Positions 61,875 through 64,000 of a DNA stretch of 64,000 bases are shown piece after piece. The position numbers and the translations under genes are program-made. Each line of letters opens with the position of its first letter. Within the stretch, counting starts at the first letter, position 1. The stretch is from Saccharopolyspora gloriosae (GTDB taxonomy: Bacteria; Actinomycetota; Actinomycetes; Mycobacteriales; Pseudonocardiaceae): contig NZ_JACHIV010000001.1 in NCBI RefSeq assembly GCF_014203325.1, positions 4,775,501-4,839,500 on the forward strand, given 5' to 3'. A model generated the notes under the pieces. It did no database searches. It saw only the letters and a list, made by a program, of their open reading frames with translations, and was not told the origin of the DNA.

Positions 61875-64000
61875 GCGCCCTCCCTGGTCAACCGCGGTGC
61901 TTCCAGGTCCAGGACCCGCGCGAGGTGCGCCGTGATGACGTCCACGTTCGGCGGGTCGATCATCGAGAGGTGGTTGCCGGGAACCCGGACCACGTCGAGC
62001 CCGGGGACGATCTCGTCCCAGCCCAGCGCCTCATCGGTGCGCAGGTAGCGGGGATCCAGCGTGGTCGTGGTGGTCTCCGCCTCCTGCGCGCGGTAGAGCA
62101 GCACCCGGCCGTCGAACGGCTTCGGCCGGTACCGCTCCGCGATCCGGGCGTCCACATAGGACGTATATTGGTGGTGCAGCACGCCCGCGCCGATGCCGAT
62201 GTCCGATGAGGACAGTGCCGTCATCACCCGCCGCATCTGCTCGTCCTCGTCGAGTTCCACCATCTCCTGCCACGGCAGGTCCAGCGCCACCCCGTAGGTG
62301 CGCTCGACGTGCTCGGCGAACCGCTCGTAGCGTCGCAGCACCAGTTCCGCCTGCGTGGCGCCCGGATCGGGCAGCGGCAGGATGGTGTCGATCAGGGCGA
62401 CGAACTCGACCCGCTCGCCCAGCGCCGCGAACCGGCGCGCCGTCTCGTAGGCGAGGCAACCGCCGAACGACCAGCCGCCCAACCGGTACGGGCCCTCCGG
62501 TTGCCGCTCGCGGATCAGCTCCACGTAGCGCTCGGCCTTGAGCTCCACCGTGCCCAGGTCGTCCAGCCGCTCCAAGCCGAAGCACGGCTGGTCCGCGCCG
62601 AGCCCCGCCACCAGCGGCTGGTACACGCTGGTCGGCCCGCCCGCCGGGTGGAACAGGAACAGCGGGCGCCGCGCACCGGACTCGCGCAACGCGCGCACCG
62701 ACCCGTCCGCGCCCTCGAAGCGGTGCCGCAGCCGGTCGGCCATCGCCGCCACCGTCGGTGCCGCGAACAGCTCCGCCACCTCGTCGCGCGAGCCCAAGCG
62801 CTCCCCGATCCGCTCCGCGACCCGCTCGGCCTGCTCCGGCGTGCCGCCCAGCGCGGCGAACTCGTCGGTCACGCCGAACTCGACCGCGCCCAGCACCTGC
62901 GCCCACAGGTGCGCGAGCCAGCGCTCCGTCGCGTCCCGCGGGCCGATCGTCGTCGGCCCCGCGGTCTCCGGCGCGGCGCCGAGGTCCAACTCCGCCGCCA
63001 AGTGCCGGGCGAGCTCGTCCAGGTTCGCGCCGCGCAGCAGCAGCGCCGCCGGCAGCTGCACTCCGAAGTCGCGCTCCACCGCGTTGCGGGCCCGGGTCGC
63101 CATCAGCGAGTCCAACCCGAGCATCGTCAACGGCGTCCGCGGATCCAGCTCTTCCGCCGCACCGCCCAGGATTCCGGCGATCTCACCCATCAGGTGCTCG
63201 GTGACGGCCCGCACCGCGGCGGCCGGATCGTCCGGCAAGGCGGCCACGTCGAACCTGCTCTCCGCGCCGCGCGCCGCGGTCGTCAGCAGCGGCCCGAACA
63301 CGGGCCTGGAGCGCAGCGCCGGGAAGTGCTCCACCGCCCGGGCCGCGTCGAACCGCACCACCGCGGTCTGCGCCCGGCCCGACTTGAGCACCGCCTCCCA
63401 CGCCTCCAGGCCCTCCGCCGGGCGCAGCGGGTCCAGCACCGCCGCCAGCGGGGACGTGGTCGCGCCGCCGACCTCGCTCCACGGGCCCCACTGGATCGTC
63501 TCCGCCGCCAGCCCCTGCTCGCGACGCGCCCGCACCAGCTCGTCCACCCAGCCGTTCGCGGCGGCGTAGGCGGCCTGACCGGGCGAGCCGAGCAGCGCCG
63601 CCGCCGAGGAGAACACCACCCACCAGTCCAGCTCCAGGTGCGCGGTGGCCTCGTGCAACCGCCACGCGCCGCGCGCCTTCGGCCGCCACACCTCGGCCAT
63701 CGCGTCCTCGTCCAGCTGCGCGATCGGCCCGTCCCGCAGCACCCCGGCGGCGTGCACCGCGCCGTGCAGCGGCATCCCGCCCTCGGTTGCGGCGGCGACC
63801 AGCCGCTCGGCGACTCCCTTCGCCGCGACGTCACCGCCGACGACGCGGACCTCGACGCCCGCGTCCTCCCAGCGCGCGATCTCGGCCGCGGCCGCCGCCG
63901 ACGGGGCGCTGCGACCGCCCAGCACGACCCGGCGCGCACCGCGTTCCACGAGCCGGCCCGCGACCGCGCGGCCCAGACCGCCGAGCCCGCCGGTGATCAC
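61871..64000 (-). CDS. Type I polyketide synthase, C-terminal part (KR-ACP-degenerate carrier-TE), N-terminus outside window
   Basis: 709 residues visible. KR: ITGGLGGLGRAVAGRLVERGARRVVLGGR with catalytic Ser and Tyr in VVFSSAAALLGSPGQAAYAAANGW. ACP: LTMLGLDSLMATRARN with the phosphopantetheine Ser (codon about 63107). A second carrier-like domain follows (LAHLWAQVLGAVEFGVTDEFAALGGTPEQAERVAERI), where the usual GGHS is GGTP, so it has no attachment Ser. The final domain is a thioesterase (PLFLFHPAGG, GWSFGGCLAYETA, late His in VPGNHLSMID). The KR NADPH motif is complete. Coupled to accD downstream. Substrate and loading logic lie outside the window. Confidence 0.94.
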   Translation of the reverse strand: MITGGLGGLGRAVAGRLVERGARRVVLGGRSAPSAAAAAEIARWEDAGVEVRVVGGDVAAKGVAERLVAAATEGGMPLHGAVHAAGVLRDGPIAQLDEDAMAEVWRPKARGAWRLHEATAHLELDWWVVFSSAAALLGSPGQAAYAAANGWVDELVRARREQGLAAETIQWGPWSEVGGATTSPLAAVLDPLRPAEGLEAWEAVLKSGRAQTAVVRFDAARAVEHFPALRSRPVFGPLLTTAARGAESRFDVAALPDDPAAAVRAVTEHLMGEIAGILGGAAEELDPRTPLTMLGLDSLMATRARNAVERDFGVQLPAALLLRGANLDELARHLAAELDLGAAPETAGPTTIGPRDATERWLAHLWAQVLGAVEFGVTDEFAALGGTPEQAERVAERIGERLGSRDEVAELFAAPTVAAMADRLRHRFEGADGSVRALRESGARRPLFLFHPAGGPTSVYQPLVAGLGADQPCFGLERLDDLGTVELKAERYVELIRERQPEGPYRLGGWSFGGCLAYETARRFAALGERVEFVALIDTILPLPDPGATQAELVLRRYERFAEHVERTYGVALDLPWQEMVELDEDEQMRRVMTALSSSDIGIGAGVLHHQYTSYVDARIAERYRPKPFDGRVLLYRAQEAETTTTTLDPRYLRTDEALGWDEIVPGLDVVRVPGNHLSMIDPPNVDVITAHLARVLDLEAPRLTREGA

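Overview
The window is high-GC actinomycete chromosome (dense genes, GTG/TTG starts, 4-nt start/stop overlaps, leaderless promoters). The order his - trp - lgt - gltBD - pyk - tesB, a HisA that looks like the dual-function PriA, F420-dependent and R2lox-type oxidases and many TetR/GntR/AraC/MarR regulators fit the Pseudonocardiales (Saccharopolyspora-like). That placement is inference from gene content. No rRNA, tRNA, CRISPR array, phage or transposase gene was seen.

Layout: 1-2300 holds a partial acyl-CoA synthetase divergent from a TetR gene across a perfect 15-bp operator. 2322-6902 is a glycine module: sigma70-type promoter, tandem glycine riboswitch, gcvT, glyA, strong terminator, amino-acid permease. 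7048-14596 is accessory (F420-type nitroreductase, AraC, DedA, PBP4 carboxypeptidase, MarR with a divergent FAD monooxygenase/NAD-binding pair). 14733-17201 carries tesB and pyk. 17277-30997 is a mosaic of VanZ-like, DUF2461, DinB, cupredoxin, a phosphotransferase, a large NB-ARC/LuxR regulator, a lytic transglycosylase, a GntR/GntP pair, a HelD-like motor, an FAH-family hydrolase and a DUF218 protein. 31042-37090 is gltD-gltB, followed on the other strand by a BtuFCD/FecBCD-type importer (37655-40421).

40706-51687 is a biosynthetic block read leftward: hisH, small membrane protein, priA, hisF, hisI, then trpE, trp-operon membrane protein, small ORF, trpC, trpB, trpA, lgt. trpF is absent, as expected if PriA serves both pathways. 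51697-53363 is a split transketolase. 53628-59239 contains a secreted S15/CocE-like hydrolase coupled to R2lox, and a PucR regulator coupled to a DHA2 efflux pump. 59098-64000 (leftward) is the end of a modular PKS (KR-ACP-degenerate carrier-TE), a coupled acyl-CoA carboxylase beta subunit and an antigen-85-type esterase.

The most unusual feature is a dispersed family of palindromic intergenic elements: eight copies at about 7.6, 11.8, 24.6, 26.5, 29.2, 40.4, 41.9 and 50.6 kb. Some carry terminal inverted repeats. Six have a nested hairpin with 17-bp arms whose sequence differs from copy to copy while the two arms of each copy remain complementary; the inner stem shows the same behaviour. No gene in the window explains them.
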